The notes below the pieces were generated by a model. The model saw only the letters and a program-made list of their open reading frames with translations. It did not search any database and was not told the origin of the DNA. Positions 23,595 to 32,777 of a stretch of DNA of 64,000 bases are shown here, in pieces; the first letter of the stretch is position 1, and each line of letters starts with the position of its first letter. The position numbers and the translations under genes were made by a program. Location of the stretch: the NCBI RefSeq assembly GCF_019670005.1, contig NZ_AP019783.1:3126150-3190149 (forward strand), in the 5' to 3' direction. Source of the DNA: Methylomagnum ishizawai (GTDB lineage Bacteria > Pseudomonadota > Gammaproteobacteria > Methylococcales > Methylococcaceae).

Positions 23595-24788
23595 TTAGGC
23601 TTTGATCTTCAACCGGCTTTCAAGCTTATCCATCGCGCTTTGGATGTGTTCACCATTCTGGTGTGAATACCGCTCCACCATGGCAAGGGTCTTGTGTCCG
23701 CTGATTCGCTTCACGGTTGGAAGATCGACCCCAGCTTGAACAAGGTGGGTTATCGCCGTATGCCGTAGGGTGTGTCTGACCACCTGTGTTGGATCAAGTC
23801 CAGCGGCGGCAACGACACGGCAAAAGGGCTTCCGAATGTCCATGGTGTGACCCTCGCTCGCGGCGGGCGACGGAAACAGCCAAGGCGTTCCCTTTGGCAG
23901 TCCCGCCATAAGGCCCGCGAGAAATTCCGCAAGGTGTGCCGTGATGGGCTGTTCCCTAGCCCCGGCCTTGGCTTTCGGAATGAAGATAACCCGCTTCTGC
24001 AAATCGACATGCTCCCGGCGCATCGAAAGAATCTCCATCTTTCGCATGGATGTTTCGAGGCCGATAACAATGAAAGGGTAAATCTGTGGGTTGGAATCCT
24101 CCCTGGCACATTCCACAAGCCGCTTGATCTGGTCTACGGTCAAATAGGTAATCCGCCCATTATCTTCCTTAAACCGCTTAATTTTCGCCGGTCTTCGATC
24201 AAGCCATTCCCACTCAACGGCTTTATTGAAAAGATGGGACAAAACAGCAAGCTCGCGGTTAATGGTCCCGGCGGAAGCCCCCGATTCCTTATAAGTTACT
24301 TTTCCTTGCCCCCGGCTATTGCTCTTGGCGGCTGCTTCTTCACGGCGCTGTTTCTTGTAGCGCTCCAAATCAAAACCACTGATTTTCCCAAGCGGCATAT
24401 CCCCGAAGAACGGTATAAGGTGCTGCTCTAAACGCTGGCGTTTCTTGGGAATATCTTTACCACCCTCCTCCGCCAATTTTTCCAGATATTTGACGGCGGC
24501 TTCGCGGAAAGTTAGGACTATTTTCCGACCCTTGGGAAGCGCAAGCCGGTCATGCTTGGCATCCTGCCGCACCTTTTCTATGAACTCCTCCGCCTGGGTC
24601 CGGGTCGTGCCGTCCGACTCCCTGCCTATGACCCGGTGAATGCGCTGTCCGTCCACCATAACATTGACAGTGAAAACGCCGTCACCATTGGCTAGCCGTT
24701 CAAAACTGATCCCCTGTTCGATAATTTTCTCTCCCGGTTTAAGCTTACGCATGGCCGGACGGGTAATTTTTACGAATGCTTTAGCCAT
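23595..24788 (-). CDS. int: Tyrosine-type site-specific integrase
   Basis: 397 residues from ATG 24788 (MAKAFVKITRPAMRKLKPGE). A longer frame from 24848 adds a low-quality hydrophobic lead. It has an N-terminal Arm-DNA-binding DUF4102-like region, a core-binding SAM-like domain with TFREAAVKYLEKLAEEGGK, and a catalytic domain with Arg in LETSMRKMEIL, the box HTLRHTAITHLVQAG, GHKTLAMVERYSH and the Tyr nucleophile in the last. It points toward the tRNA it uses as attB. It catalyses integration and excision at the 39-bp repeats. Confidence 0.93.
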   Translation of the reverse strand: MAKAFVKITRPAMRKLKPGEKIIEQGISFERLANGDGVFTVNVMVDGQRIHRVIGRESDGTTRTQAEEFIEKVRQDAKHDRLALPKGRKIVLTFREAAVKYLEKLAEEGGKDIPKKRQRLEQHLIPFFGDMPLGKISGFDLERYKKQRREEAAAKSNSRGQGKVTYKESGASAGTINRELAVLSHLFNKAVEWEWLDRRPAKIKRFKEDNGRITYLTVDQIKRLVECAREDSNPQIYPFIVIGLETSMRKMEILSMRREHVDLQKRVIFIPKAKAGAREQPITAHLAEFLAGLMAGLPKGTPWLFPSPAASEGHTMDIRKPFCRVVAAAGLDPTQVVRHTLRHTAITHLVQAGVDLPTVKRISGHKTLAMVERYSHQNGEHIQSAMDKLESRLKIKA

Positions 24789-24798
24789 ATATATCCCA

Positions 24799-25401
24799 CT
24801 AAAAAGGAACATCACCAAATTCGTCAAAAACTTCTGGTTTGATCTCATCCTTATTTGGATAATAGGGGTAAATATTTCCTTTTGAAACTTTTTCCCCTAT
24901 TTCTTCAACCCATTTACGTTGTTCTTCTTTACCTTTATCCCATGCTTTGATGAAGTCCGGCCATAGCTTGCGTAGCATAGGAAAAACTCTGTCTTCAAGC
25001 ATGGGCCAATCCCAAGAGTTGCCGCCAGTTCGGTCCCGAGATTTTGCGGGCGAAAATAAAAGGCTATCGGTTAGTAATTTCCAACGTTCTTGTTCCTCGG
25101 TTGTGAGTAGCTCGGGATAGAGAATGGCCAATCGGGCAAAGCGCTCGGAAGGATCAACATCCCATAATCGATTGATTTCTTGCTCAAGGGTGACATCGCC
25201 ACCGTTATAACCAACCCCATGTTGAAGTACGACCCCGCCTAGACTGGCCTCAATAGCCCACTCGATAAAGCTTGAAATTGTTCGGCGCTGCTTTCTGGCG
25301 GCGATTTCCGCTAGATAACGAAGCTTCGGGTCAAGCCTTACACCCACCACCTTCGAGCGGACGAAATCCCCGCCCTCATCATCTTGTTTACGTGTTGCCA
25401 C
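24799..25401 (-). CDS. Hypothetical element protein with ribbon-helix-helix-like N-terminus
   Basis: 200 residues, AT-richer than the chromosome. The N-terminal 60 residues (SKVVGVRLDPKLRYLAEIA, then RRTISSFIEWAIEASLGG) look like an Arc/CopG-type DNA-binding fold. The rest is Trp- and acid-rich, with RKLWPDFIKAWDKGKEEQRK, and matches nothing I recognise. It lies 10 bases upstream of int on the same strand and faces the AlpA-like gene across a 130-base divergent promoter. A role in regulating integrase or the AlpA promoter is a reasonable inference. Confidence 0.6.
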   Translation of the reverse strand: MATRKQDDEGGDFVRSKVVGVRLDPKLRYLAEIAARKQRRTISSFIEWAIEASLGGVVLQHGVGYNGGDVTLEQEINRLWDVDPSERFARLAILYPELLTTEEQERWKLLTDSLLFSPAKSRDRTGGNSWDWPMLEDRVFPMLRKLWPDFIKAWDKGKEEQRKWVEEIGEKVSKGNIYPYYPNKDEIKPEVFDEFGDVPF

Positions 25402-25530
25402 TTTGTCCCCTCGTCGAAAGTTCTACATTGTTCTATTTGAATCATAGACAACACGTTAACATTTGGCAACGCTGTGGAATTTAATTTATGATGCTGGACA
25501 CTTTCCACACCCTATAGGGGTTCATAGAAC

Positions 25531-25764
25531 ATGCAGGCACAAAATATTGAAGTGACGGTCCTTCCCGATGGCCGAATGGACGCCAAGAATGCGGCTACGT
25601 ACCTCGGATATTCAGTGAAGACCCTGGCAATGATGCGATGCAACGGCAATGGCCCGAAGTTCATAAAGCGCGGTCGGGTGTTCTATTACCGAACCGACTT
25701 GGATGAATGGTTGCTGGCGGCGAAAGCGGTAAGCACGGCCCAAGCAGCACGGTTGGCCGGTTGA
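25531..25764 (+). CDS. AlpA/MerR-like excisionase or regulator
   Basis: 77 residues containing a winged-helix motif: MDAKNAATYLGYSVKTLAMM followed by PKFIKRGRVFYYRTDLDEWL. This is the AlpA/phage-excisionase pattern, in which the recognition helix precedes a short wing and a Tyr-Arg-x-Asp-Leu-xx-Trp ending. Such proteins activate integrase or direct excision. GTTCTAT (25430-25436) and its complement ATAGAAC (25524-25530) bracket the divergent promoter and may be operator arms. It sits 14 bases before the primase gene. Confidence 0.75.
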   Translation: MQAQNIEVTVLPDGRMDAKNAATYLGYSVKTLAMMRCNGNGPKFIKRGRVFYYRTDLDEWLLAAKAVSTAQAARLAG

Positions 25765-25778
25765 AGGCTTACCGATAG

Positions 25779-28025
25779 ATGACCGGCGATCTTTATCAAG
25801 CGTTACTCAAGGCTTGTGCCCATGTGGGCATCCTCTACCGGGAAGTTGCCGCCGATGGTCGATGGCATGACACCGATATAGAGGATGACCCACGGGGCCG
25901 GGGCGATGGCCGCATCAAGCTTTTTCCCGATGGTCGGGGCGGCATGGTGCATAACTGGAAATCCAGCGACAAACCCCATGTTTTTTTCATCAACGATGGC
26001 CGGACCCTGACGGATGAGGAACGCCGGGAACGCCAAGCGCTGATTCAAAGGGCCAAGGAAGAAGAGAAGCGCGACAGGGAACAAGCGGCGCTGAAAGCAG
26101 TGGCGCTATGGAAAGCCGCAACAGAGCTTGAACCCGACTATCCCTACTGCACCAGCAAGGGGGTCAAGCCGGTAATGACTTTGCGGGAAATTCCGTCAGA
26201 ACAGGCCACGGGCATCCTGGGCTATCTGCCGAAAAGCAAAAAAGGCCCACTTGCCCCCGGTCGTTGGATCGTCGTCCCGATAAAGATCGGCGACAGGATC
26301 ACCTCCGTTGAATTGATCGACCAAGCCGGACGGAAAGCGGCGCTCAGGGATGGGGCCAAAGGCGGCGGCTATTGGGCCGCGCAACCGTTGCCCAAAGGCG
26401 ATGGGGCCGGGTTGATTTTGGTTATTGCCGAAGGCGTTGCCACCGCGTTATCAGCCAAGGAAGCCACTGGTTACGCGGCGGTCGCGGCGCTGTCTTGTTA
26501 TGGCTTGCTCAAGGTCGCCAAGGCGATGCAAGCGCGTTATCCGGCGGCGCGTCTGCTGATTCTGGCCGACATCGGCCATGGGCAGGATAAAGCGGTGGAA
26601 GCCACGAAAACCACGGGCGCGGTGCTGGTGCTTCCCAGCTTTCCCGAAGGCTCGGACGGAACCGACTTCAACGACTTGGCGGCGGTGGCTGGTTTGGCCG
26701 AAGTCCGCAAGCAAATCGAGGCGTCAATGATGGCTGATAATCAGGCCGATTCCCGGCAACCACCCCAACAAGGCGCGATCCCCGATAGGGTTCAATTGAT
26801 CCATGGTGCCAGTATTCGGCCCGTGGCGATCAAGTGGTTATGGCCGGGGTGGCTGGCGGCTGGCAAGTTCCATGTCTTGCCGGGTCCGCCGGGAACAGGC
26901 AAAACCACCTTGGCGGCGGCAATCGCGGCCACGTTGACCAGGGGCGGGTTATGGCCGGATGGTACTCGGGCCGAAATCGGCAATGTGTTGATTTGGTCCG
27001 GGGAGGATGACCCGGAAGATACCCTTGTGCCGCGTTTGCTGGCGTGCGGGGCCGACATCAACCGCGTTTATTTCGTGGGGGATACCCTCGTTGCCGGTGA
27101 ACCGCGCCCGTTCGATCCGGCGACGGATTTTGCAAAATTGGCGGCGACGGTCGCGGACATCGAAGGCGGCGTCAAGCTTTTGATCGTGGACCCCATCGTT
27201 TCCGCCGTGGCGGGCGATTCCCACAAAAATGCCGAAGTCCGGCGCAGTTTGCAGCCCTTGGTAACGCTCGGGGCCGATATGGGCGCGGCGGTGTTGGGCA
27301 TCACCCATTTTTCAAAATCCACCGCCGGGCGCGATCCCGTCGAACGGGTTACGGGGTCCATTGCCTTCGGTGCCCTGGCCCGCGTGGTCTTCGCGGCGGC
27401 GAAATTGCCCGACGATGACCAGGAAGGCGGGGCGCGGCTGTTCTGCCGAAGCAAGAGCAACATCGGGCCGGATTCGGGCGGGTTCCGCTATGACTTGGAA
27501 CAAATCGAGGTTCCGGGCCATCCCGACATTTTCGCCACCCGCGTTTTATGGGGCGCGGCCATGGACGGTTCGGCCCGCGAATTATTGGCGCGGGCCGATG
27601 CGGTGCAATTACCGGAAGAACCGGAAAAGCCGGAAAAGGCACCGGATGCGAATATGGAATGGTTGCGTAACCTTCTGGGCAATGGCGGCATGGTGGCGTC
27701 CGATGTCGAGGTGGAAGCAAAGGAAGCGGGAATTTCTTCCAAGCAATTACGCACCGCCCGTGAAAAGCTTGGGGTTCAGCCGGTAAAACGCGAATTTTCC
27801 GGCGGTTGGTTTTGGCAATTACCCAAGGTGCCCGAACCCGCCCACGATTCCCGGACACAAAAAACCGGGGCATCTTCGGCACCTTCGGCACCTTCGGGCG
27901 TTTCCGATAGCCCATCCACCCGCGAACCTGCCCAAGAAGCCCAAGGTGCCCACGATTTTGAAGGTATGCCACAAGGGCAGGATGGGGCAGCTTCGGCAAA
28001 TTCCGCCGATGTGGAGTTTTTCTAA
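25779..28025 (+). CDS. Primase-helicase with TOPRIM and RepA/RecA-like AAA domains
   Basis: 748 residues. The N-terminal 100 residues resemble a primase zinc/CHC2-like leader without the cysteines. A TOPRIM domain (about 210-300) has ILVIAEGVATALSAKEATG and LLILADIGHGQDKA. A RepA/AAA_25 ATPase has Walker A GPPGTGKTT (about 370) and Walker B VKLLIVDPIVSAV (about 465), then a GITHFSKS sensor. The C-terminus is a winged-helix stretch and a low-complexity Ser/Ala/Pro tail. Integrative elements and satellites use such proteins for autonomous replication. It overlaps the next gene by one base (TAATG). Confidence 0.85.
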   Translation: MTGDLYQALLKACAHVGILYREVAADGRWHDTDIEDDPRGRGDGRIKLFPDGRGGMVHNWKSSDKPHVFFINDGRTLTDEERRERQALIQRAKEEEKRDREQAALKAVALWKAATELEPDYPYCTSKGVKPVMTLREIPSEQATGILGYLPKSKKGPLAPGRWIVVPIKIGDRITSVELIDQAGRKAALRDGAKGGGYWAAQPLPKGDGAGLILVIAEGVATALSAKEATGYAAVAALSCYGLLKVAKAMQARYPAARLLILADIGHGQDKAVEATKTTGAVLVLPSFPEGSDGTDFNDLAAVAGLAEVRKQIEASMMADNQADSRQPPQQGAIPDRVQLIHGASIRPVAIKWLWPGWLAAGKFHVLPGPPGTGKTTLAAAIAATLTRGGLWPDGTRAEIGNVLIWSGEDDPEDTLVPRLLACGADINRVYFVGDTLVAGEPRPFDPATDFAKLAATVADIEGGVKLLIVDPIVSAVAGDSHKNAEVRRSLQPLVTLGADMGAAVLGITHFSKSTAGRDPVERVTGSIAFGALARVVFAAAKLPDDDQEGGARLFCRSKSNIGPDSGGFRYDLEQIEVPGHPDIFATRVLWGAAMDGSARELLARADAVQLPEEPEKPEKAPDANMEWLRNLLGNGGMVASDVEVEAKEAGISSKQLRTAREKLGVQPVKREFSGGWFWQLPKVPEPAHDSRTQKTGASSAPSAPSGVSDSPSTREPAQEAQGAHDFEGMPQGQDGAASANSADVEFF

Positions 28026-28399
28026 TGGATGTGCCCGGCCTGATTGGGCGCATTCAAGACGCTGGCTTCACCCTGGCTGTCGTAGGCAGCAACCTAGCTG
28101 TGAGTCCGGCAAGCCAGTTGTCCGAGTCCCAGCGGGCGTTCATTCGGCAGAACAAGCCCGCGATCATAGCGGCGCTTATCGGCGATCCAGCGCAAGCCGT
28201 GGAAGTCCAAAGCAAAGCTTCCGAAGCCTGTCCGCCGCATGTCTCTGGGCGCGTGCGGTGCTGCGATTGCGCCCACCAACAACCGACCGGCCATACCGCA
28301 TTGATTTTGTGCGGTGCGGGTCGGGAGTCCCCGGCGGTGTGCGGCAGTTGGTGGAAGTTCGATCCGCGAAGCTGTGACCGATTTCGGCGCGGTTCGTGA
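28025..28399 (+). CDS. Small protein with TubC-N-like domain and cysteine-rich tail
   Basis: 124 residues, translationally coupled to the primase. Residues 3-55 (LIGRIQDAGFTLAVVGSNLA, SESQRAFIRQNKPAIIAALI) have the pattern of the small TubC N-terminal docking fold, often found fused or adjacent to mobile-element primases. The second half has six Cys, including RCCDCAH and CGSWWKFDPRSC, suggesting a metal site. Function is unknown. It may be a primase accessory. Confidence 0.55.
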   Translation: MDVPGLIGRIQDAGFTLAVVGSNLAVSPASQLSESQRAFIRQNKPAIIAALIGDPAQAVEVQSKASEACPPHVSGRVRCCDCAHQQPTGHTALILCGAGRESPAVCGSWWKFDPRSCDRFRRGS

Positions 28400-28512
28400 G
28401 CGCGGTAAGCGCCATGGTTCCCGGCGCGGACGGTTTATGGGGGCAATCAAATGTAATACGATTTACGTGCCTTTCGGATACCTTCCACCTCCATTCCTTC
28501 ACTCGCTTCCAA

Positions 28513-29691
28513 ATGACAGGCCAAGTCCAAGCCATTGTAAAACCAGCGCTTTTAGAGTGGGCCAGAACAACGGCTGGCTTCACGCTGGACGATGCTGCCC
28601 ATCGTTTGGGAGTCAAAACCGAAAAACTAAAAGCCGTCGAGGCGGGCGAGAACCGCCTTACGTTCGGGCAACTGAAAAAAGCGGCGGATGCGTATAAACG
28701 GCCATTGGCGGTGTTTTTTCTACCCGAACCTCCCTTATCCAAACCCCTGGTTCACGATTTCCGGTTACAGCCGGGAGTGGCCCAGCGGCCTTATTCCCCT
28801 CGCCTTAACTTTGAAATCCGCAACGCACAGGAGCGGCGGCAGGAAGCCTTGGAGTTGGCGGGCGATCTAAACGAGTCATTTCCCCCATTTGAATTTTCGG
28901 CAAGCCTCGAAGAGTCGCCGGAAACTGTCGCCGACCGGGTTAGGAGTTGGCTGAATATTCCCCTTGCAGAGCAAAAGCGGTGGCGGGATTCAGGCAAGGC
29001 GCTTAAGGCATGGAAAGCCGCGATAGAACGGCAAGGCGTCTTGGTTTTCGAGGTTAGCCGGATTCCGCATGAAGAAATGCGGGGGCTTTCCATTGCGGCG
29101 GATAGGTTGCCGGTTATCGTCCTGAATGGCGGTGATAGTCCTAATGGTCGGATTTTTACTTTATTCCACGAATATACCCACCTTTTGCTTAGGCAAGGCG
29201 GGGTTTGCGATATGGAAGCCTTTGAAAACCCAGAAAGCCCAGACAGCCGAATTGAGGCGTTTTGCAATGCGGTGGCTGGTGCCTCCATGGTCCCTAGTTC
29301 GGTAATTATTGGGATTGCGCCAAAAGCTGAGCCTCGGGATTGGACGCGGGAAGAGTTGGAGGATATTTCCAGGGAACTCTCTGTCAGTAAGGAAGTGGTT
29401 TTGCGCCGTCTCTTGGATTTGGGCCGGACGACTCGGGAATATTACCAAAAGATGCGGGGTTTATTTATAAGGGAATATAAGGCATTGGCCGAACAGCGTC
29501 CTTCTGGTGATGGTGGGCCAAATCCTGCGGTGATGGCGGTTAGGAACCTTGGGAAGCCTTATACCCGCTTGATTTTAGAAGCGTATTATCAAGATAAGAT
29601 TAGTTTGGCCCGTGTTTCTGATTATTTGGGGGTGAAAGTGCGTCATATTGACCGGATCGGCCAACTATTAAACCGGCCTGATTCCCCTTGA
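28513..29691 (+). CDS. XRE-family HTH / ImmA-IrrE metallopeptidase
   Basis: 392 residues from ATG 28513. An N-terminal helix-turn-helix (about 12-65: GFTLDDAAHRLGVKTEKLKA, ENRLTFGQLKKAADAYKRPL) is followed by a DUF955/ImmA-IrrE zinc-protease domain with HEYTH at 219-223 and a downstream Glu in EAFCNAVAGASMVP. A C-terminal helical region comes last. Relatives cleave repressors of mobile elements or act as the antitoxin-side component of TA-like pairs. Its stop overlaps the TTG start of the next gene (TTGA), so the two form one unit. GC content is lower than the chromosome. Confidence 0.85.
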   Translation: MTGQVQAIVKPALLEWARTTAGFTLDDAAHRLGVKTEKLKAVEAGENRLTFGQLKKAADAYKRPLAVFFLPEPPLSKPLVHDFRLQPGVAQRPYSPRLNFEIRNAQERRQEALELAGDLNESFPPFEFSASLEESPETVADRVRSWLNIPLAEQKRWRDSGKALKAWKAAIERQGVLVFEVSRIPHEEMRGLSIAADRLPVIVLNGGDSPNGRIFTLFHEYTHLLLRQGGVCDMEAFENPESPDSRIEAFCNAVAGASMVPSSVIIGIAPKAEPRDWTREELEDISRELSVSKEVVLRRLLDLGRTTREYYQKMRGLFIREYKALAEQRPSGDGGPNPAVMAVRNLGKPYTRLILEAYYQDKISLARVSDYLGVKVRHIDRIGQLLNRPDSP

Positions 29692-30155
29692 ATCGGTATT
29701 GCATCGATACGAGCGCCTTAATGGATGCTCGGATTCGGCATTATCCGCCGGACGTGTTTCCTAGTTTTTGGCGCGGTATTGATGAATTGCTGGCGGAAGA
29801 TCGATTGAAAGCGCCTGTTTTGCTTCTTGATGAAACGGTGCCCAAGGATGACGAATTATCGGGATGGGTTAAGCGTAATGAGGATGCTTTGATTATGCCG
29901 ATGGATGAAGCCCAACAAAACGCCGTGGCGGCGATTCTTGGCACGTTTCCCAATCTCATCAACCCAAACAAAAGCCGCTCGATGGGCGATCCGTTTTTTA
30001 TCGCCTTGGCGCAAGTCAACGGGTTAATTCTGGTGACGGGAGAAAAGAACCGTGGGAATCCGAACAAGCCGAAAATCCCCGATGTTTGTGATGCGCTGTC
30101 GATTCCTTGCCTGAATATTCTGGAATTGATTCGGCGTGAAGGCTGGCGGTTTTAA
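29688..30155 (+). CDS. DUF4411 PIN-like protein (putative toxin partner)
   Basis: 155 residues from TTG 29688. It begins NRYCIDTSALMDARIRHYPP, with the first PIN-domain aspartate. Later come an acidic pair at VPKDDELSGW and MGDPFFIALAQVNGLILVTG, the PIN ending in which Asp precedes the last strand. PIN-type nucleases cut RNA. It is coupled to the ImmA/IrrE gene, which places it as the likely toxin of a two-gene addiction or defence pair on this element. Toxicity is inferred. Confidence 0.75.
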   Translation: MNRYCIDTSALMDARIRHYPPDVFPSFWRGIDELLAEDRLKAPVLLLDETVPKDDELSGWVKRNEDALIMPMDEAQQNAVAAILGTFPNLINPNKSRSMGDPFFIALAQVNGLILVTGEKNRGNPNKPKIPDVCDALSIPCLNILELIRREGWRF

Positions 30156-30158
30156 GCC

Positions 30159-31250
30159 CTAAAGCTCCCCGGCAAAGGCCCGGTGCAACAGGGATTGAAA
30201 GGTAGCTTCGGCGGTGGCTAGGGCGCGAGTGGCTTGGGATTGGATGGAATTGATTCGCTCGATATTCTTCGCGAATTCTCTTTGAATATTAAGCCCCGGC
30301 AAGGGGATTCTTATTGCTTTGATTGTCGGAACGTTGATGTTCGGTTGAGCAACCGCACGGCTTCCGCTTGTCAATAAAGCCTGTCCAAAACTGCTAAGGA
30401 AAAAGTGGAGTACAAATTCAGGAATTACCTCATCGGTAAATCCAAGCTCTATGAGATAAGCGCCCGCGATACATGGCCGGGTAGCGCCTTCAAACAAAGC
30501 GACCTTTCCAATGGTCGCGCCGGTTCTGGTGACAAGCAAGGTTCCCGCTCTCAGGCTGTACTTTTCTAATTCTCCCTCACTCATAGATAAAATTGGTGAA
30601 TCCTGCCATCTTAGTTCGCCGCTATATCCCATGTCAGTAGTTCTAAGAATATGGGCACCGTCGATAGAATAATCTCTATCATGGAATCTAGGCCCATAGC
30701 GCGTATAACTGCAAATATCACCAACCGACTTGAGAGGCCACCCCTTCGGATTCGTCGCCGGGTCGCCAAACATATCAACAAACAGCGCGGGAATGATTTC
30801 CTGGACTTTCTTCAAAGCCTCGCGGCGTAGGCGCACGATGCCTTCAGCGCGGGTGAGAATATCGACTAGGCGGCTTTGTTCGGCGAGTGGTGGGACGGAA
30901 ATTTGAGCATCGGAAACAAAATCCGTTGGAACTCGCTGTTGCCCCGCTGTTCCTGTGAAGTTGCGTTTTGCGGCATCACGAAACTGCTGTCTTCGGACAA
31001 AGTAAAAAATCCAACTTGGCAACATTTCTTCACGAGTCCGTAGAACGTGAAATTCAGTAGAACCAAAACCTATTCCTCCAACTAACCCATTAGCGATAGC
31101 CGCCTTCCCGTTTTCCATGCACGGGGTAATCTTGGCAAACAGCACATCATTATCTTTGAAATATGTGTAGCCTTTCTTAACCTCAGAAAATAGACGAACC
31201 TGCTTACTGGAAATAGAACCGGATATTTCATTAACAGAAGCCATTGGAAC
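30159..31250 (-). pseudogene. hsdS: Type I restriction specificity subunit HsdS, C-terminal fragment
   Basis: This is the larger part of hsdS, cut off from its start by an IS4-family insertion. It retains most of target-recognition domain 1, the central helix (LAEQSRLVDILTRAEGIVRLRR), target-recognition domain 2 (LLVTRTGATIGKVALFEGAT) and the closing helix ending HRAFAGEL. The frame continues 12 bases into the IS and could be translated from an ATG there, giving a 367-residue protein lacking the first 38 residues. Joining it to 32668-32777 with one target copy removed restores a continuous frame (SFVPMASVNE). Confidence 0.88.
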
Positions 31251-32667
31251 CAGCCCTTTCAAAGTGACTACTTCTTCTTCCTAAGTAATTGATATGTCGA
31301 GACATGTGGCTGTTTCGGGTCGTAGGGCGGTTTGTCGATGGGCTTTTTCGGGCCGCGCGGATGCTTTTTGAGGGTACGCAACGGGATGTTCCGGGCGGTT
31401 TCGCGCAGCCACGCGGCGAATTCCGCCGGGGTTTGTTCGGAGACGAACAGCCAGTCGCCGACCCCGCTGAGTTGGATGAGCGCGAGGAAAGTGGCGGCGA
31501 TCTCGTGGGAGAGATAATACCCGGAGATATCCTTGGACACGGGTTTTCCATGGGCGCAGTCCAGCGCCGAGATCATGACCGAGAAGAGGTTATAGGCGAC
31601 CAGGGCCAGGGCGAATCCGAACAGGGCGGCCTTGGGATAGGCCAGGGTTTCGATCTCGGACTTGAAATGTTTTTCGACGTGTTGGAACGCGGTTTCCAGG
31701 GTCCAGCGCCTGCGGTAGAGGTCGGCGACGGTGGCGGCGGGTATGTCCGCCGGGAGGTCGGTCAGGATATCGACGAAGGCATCGCCGTCGCGGGTGGGTT
31801 GTTCGAGTTCGACGCGGACGAGGCGATAGGGCCGCCCGGCCACGCCGACCCGCTTTTCCAAAAGCCGCCCGCCGCCCTGTTCCCCGGCCTGGGAAAACAG
31901 GGTTTCCTCGGTCAGCGGCAGGTTCAGGTGCAAGCGCATCAAGGCGTGGGCGTTCCGGCCCTGGAGCCGGTCGAGGAATCCCACGGTGCAGAAGTTGCGG
32001 TCGGCGATCCACAGTTCGCCGGCCTTGGGGATACCGGCCACGGCGTCGAGCAGGCGGCGCTCCTGGGCATGTCCGTCCTCGCAAGGGAACACGTCCCGCA
32101 TCAGGCGGCGCTCCGGGTCGAACACCACCAGCGACTTGCCCGGCAACGCGGCACCGCCGACCTCGCGGTGGACGGCGAGGCGTTTCTCGCTCGCCGCCAG
32201 ACAGTTGCCGTCGAGGAGGCGGACCGGATAACCCGGCAACCAGGGTTCGGGGGTGAAACCCAGGGCATCGAGAATATCCGACAGGTCTTCCGAGGTATCG
32301 CGCAGCAGGGCTTGGGACACGGATAATTCAACGCCCTTGAGTTTCTCGTAGAGCGCGGATACCGTTACCCCCAGGGGTTCCGGGTGTTTCTGGTAGGCCG
32401 CGTTGATCGAGGGATGGACCTTGAGGACCACGCTCAGCATGAGGTCGCACACCGTCGAAAATAGGATTTCCCGCGTGTATTGCTCCTTCGCGTTCTCCAG
32501 GAAAATCCTGTCCAGCCTCTCCGCCGCAAAGCAGCGTTCCAGTAGGCCGTGCAGCAGGCAGGACAGGGGCATTTTCTGGCGGAATAGCTCTAGCATTGAT
32601 CTCGACTATTGGTGTTGGTATGTTGAGCGCCGATAATACTATCGGTTATTTCAGTTTGAAAGGGCTG
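31251..32667 (-). mobile_element. IS4-family insertion sequence inside hsdS
   Basis: 1417 bp with terminal inverted repeats CAGCCCTTTCAAAGTGA (left) and CAGCCCTTTCAAACTGA (right, read inward): 16 of 17 match. It is flanked by an exact 11-bp target duplication GCCATTGGAAC (31240-31250 and 32668-32678), within the 10-13 bp range of the IS4 family. One transposase gene fills it. Its GC content is higher than that of the interrupted gene. The intact ends and duplication indicate recent insertion. Confidence 0.93.
31268..32596 (-). CDS. IS4-family transposase (DDE)
   Basis: 442 residues. It has an N-terminal helical region (MLELFRQKMPLSCLLHGLLE), then a DDE RNase-H fold with the first Asp near VRLLDGNCLAAS, the second in ELWIADRNFCTVGFL, and the IS4 signature YRRRWTLETAFQHVEKHF containing the catalytic Glu. 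The C-terminal Lys/Arg-rich tail is typical. It starts 71 bases inside the right end and stops at the left inverted repeat. It catalyses cut-and-paste transposition. Confidence 0.93.
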   Translation of the reverse strand: MLELFRQKMPLSCLLHGLLERCFAAERLDRIFLENAKEQYTREILFSTVCDLMLSVVLKVHPSINAAYQKHPEPLGVTVSALYEKLKGVELSVSQALLRDTSEDLSDILDALGFTPEPWLPGYPVRLLDGNCLAASEKRLAVHREVGGAALPGKSLVVFDPERRLMRDVFPCEDGHAQERRLLDAVAGIPKAGELWIADRNFCTVGFLDRLQGRNAHALMRLHLNLPLTEETLFSQAGEQGGGRLLEKRVGVAGRPYRLVRVELEQPTRDGDAFVDILTDLPADIPAATVADLYRRRWTLETAFQHVEKHFKSEIETLAYPKAALFGFALALVAYNLFSVMISALDCAHGKPVSKDISGYYLSHEIAATFLALIQLSGVGDWLFVSEQTPAEFAAWLRETARNIPLRTLKKHPRGPKKPIDKPPYDPKQPHVSTYQLLRKKK

Positions 32668-32777
32668 GCCATTGGAACGAAAGATACTTCCTGTTCGTCC
32701 GTAACACCGTGGTTTTTAGGCAATCGCGGATTGATTTCACACACTTCGGCGAGAGATTTTATCGGCCATTTCGTCAT
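32646..32777 (-). pseudogene. hsdS: Type I restriction specificity subunit HsdS, N-terminal fragment
   Basis: The 5' end of hsdS. ATG 32777 overlaps the TGA of hsdM (ATGA), as expected for a coupled hsdMS pair. The frame reads MTKWPIKSLAEVCEINPRL through VSFVPMAS, then enters the IS inverted repeat at 32667 and stops at 32646 after 43 codons. It is the missing start of the fragment at 30159-31250. Confidence 0.88.
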
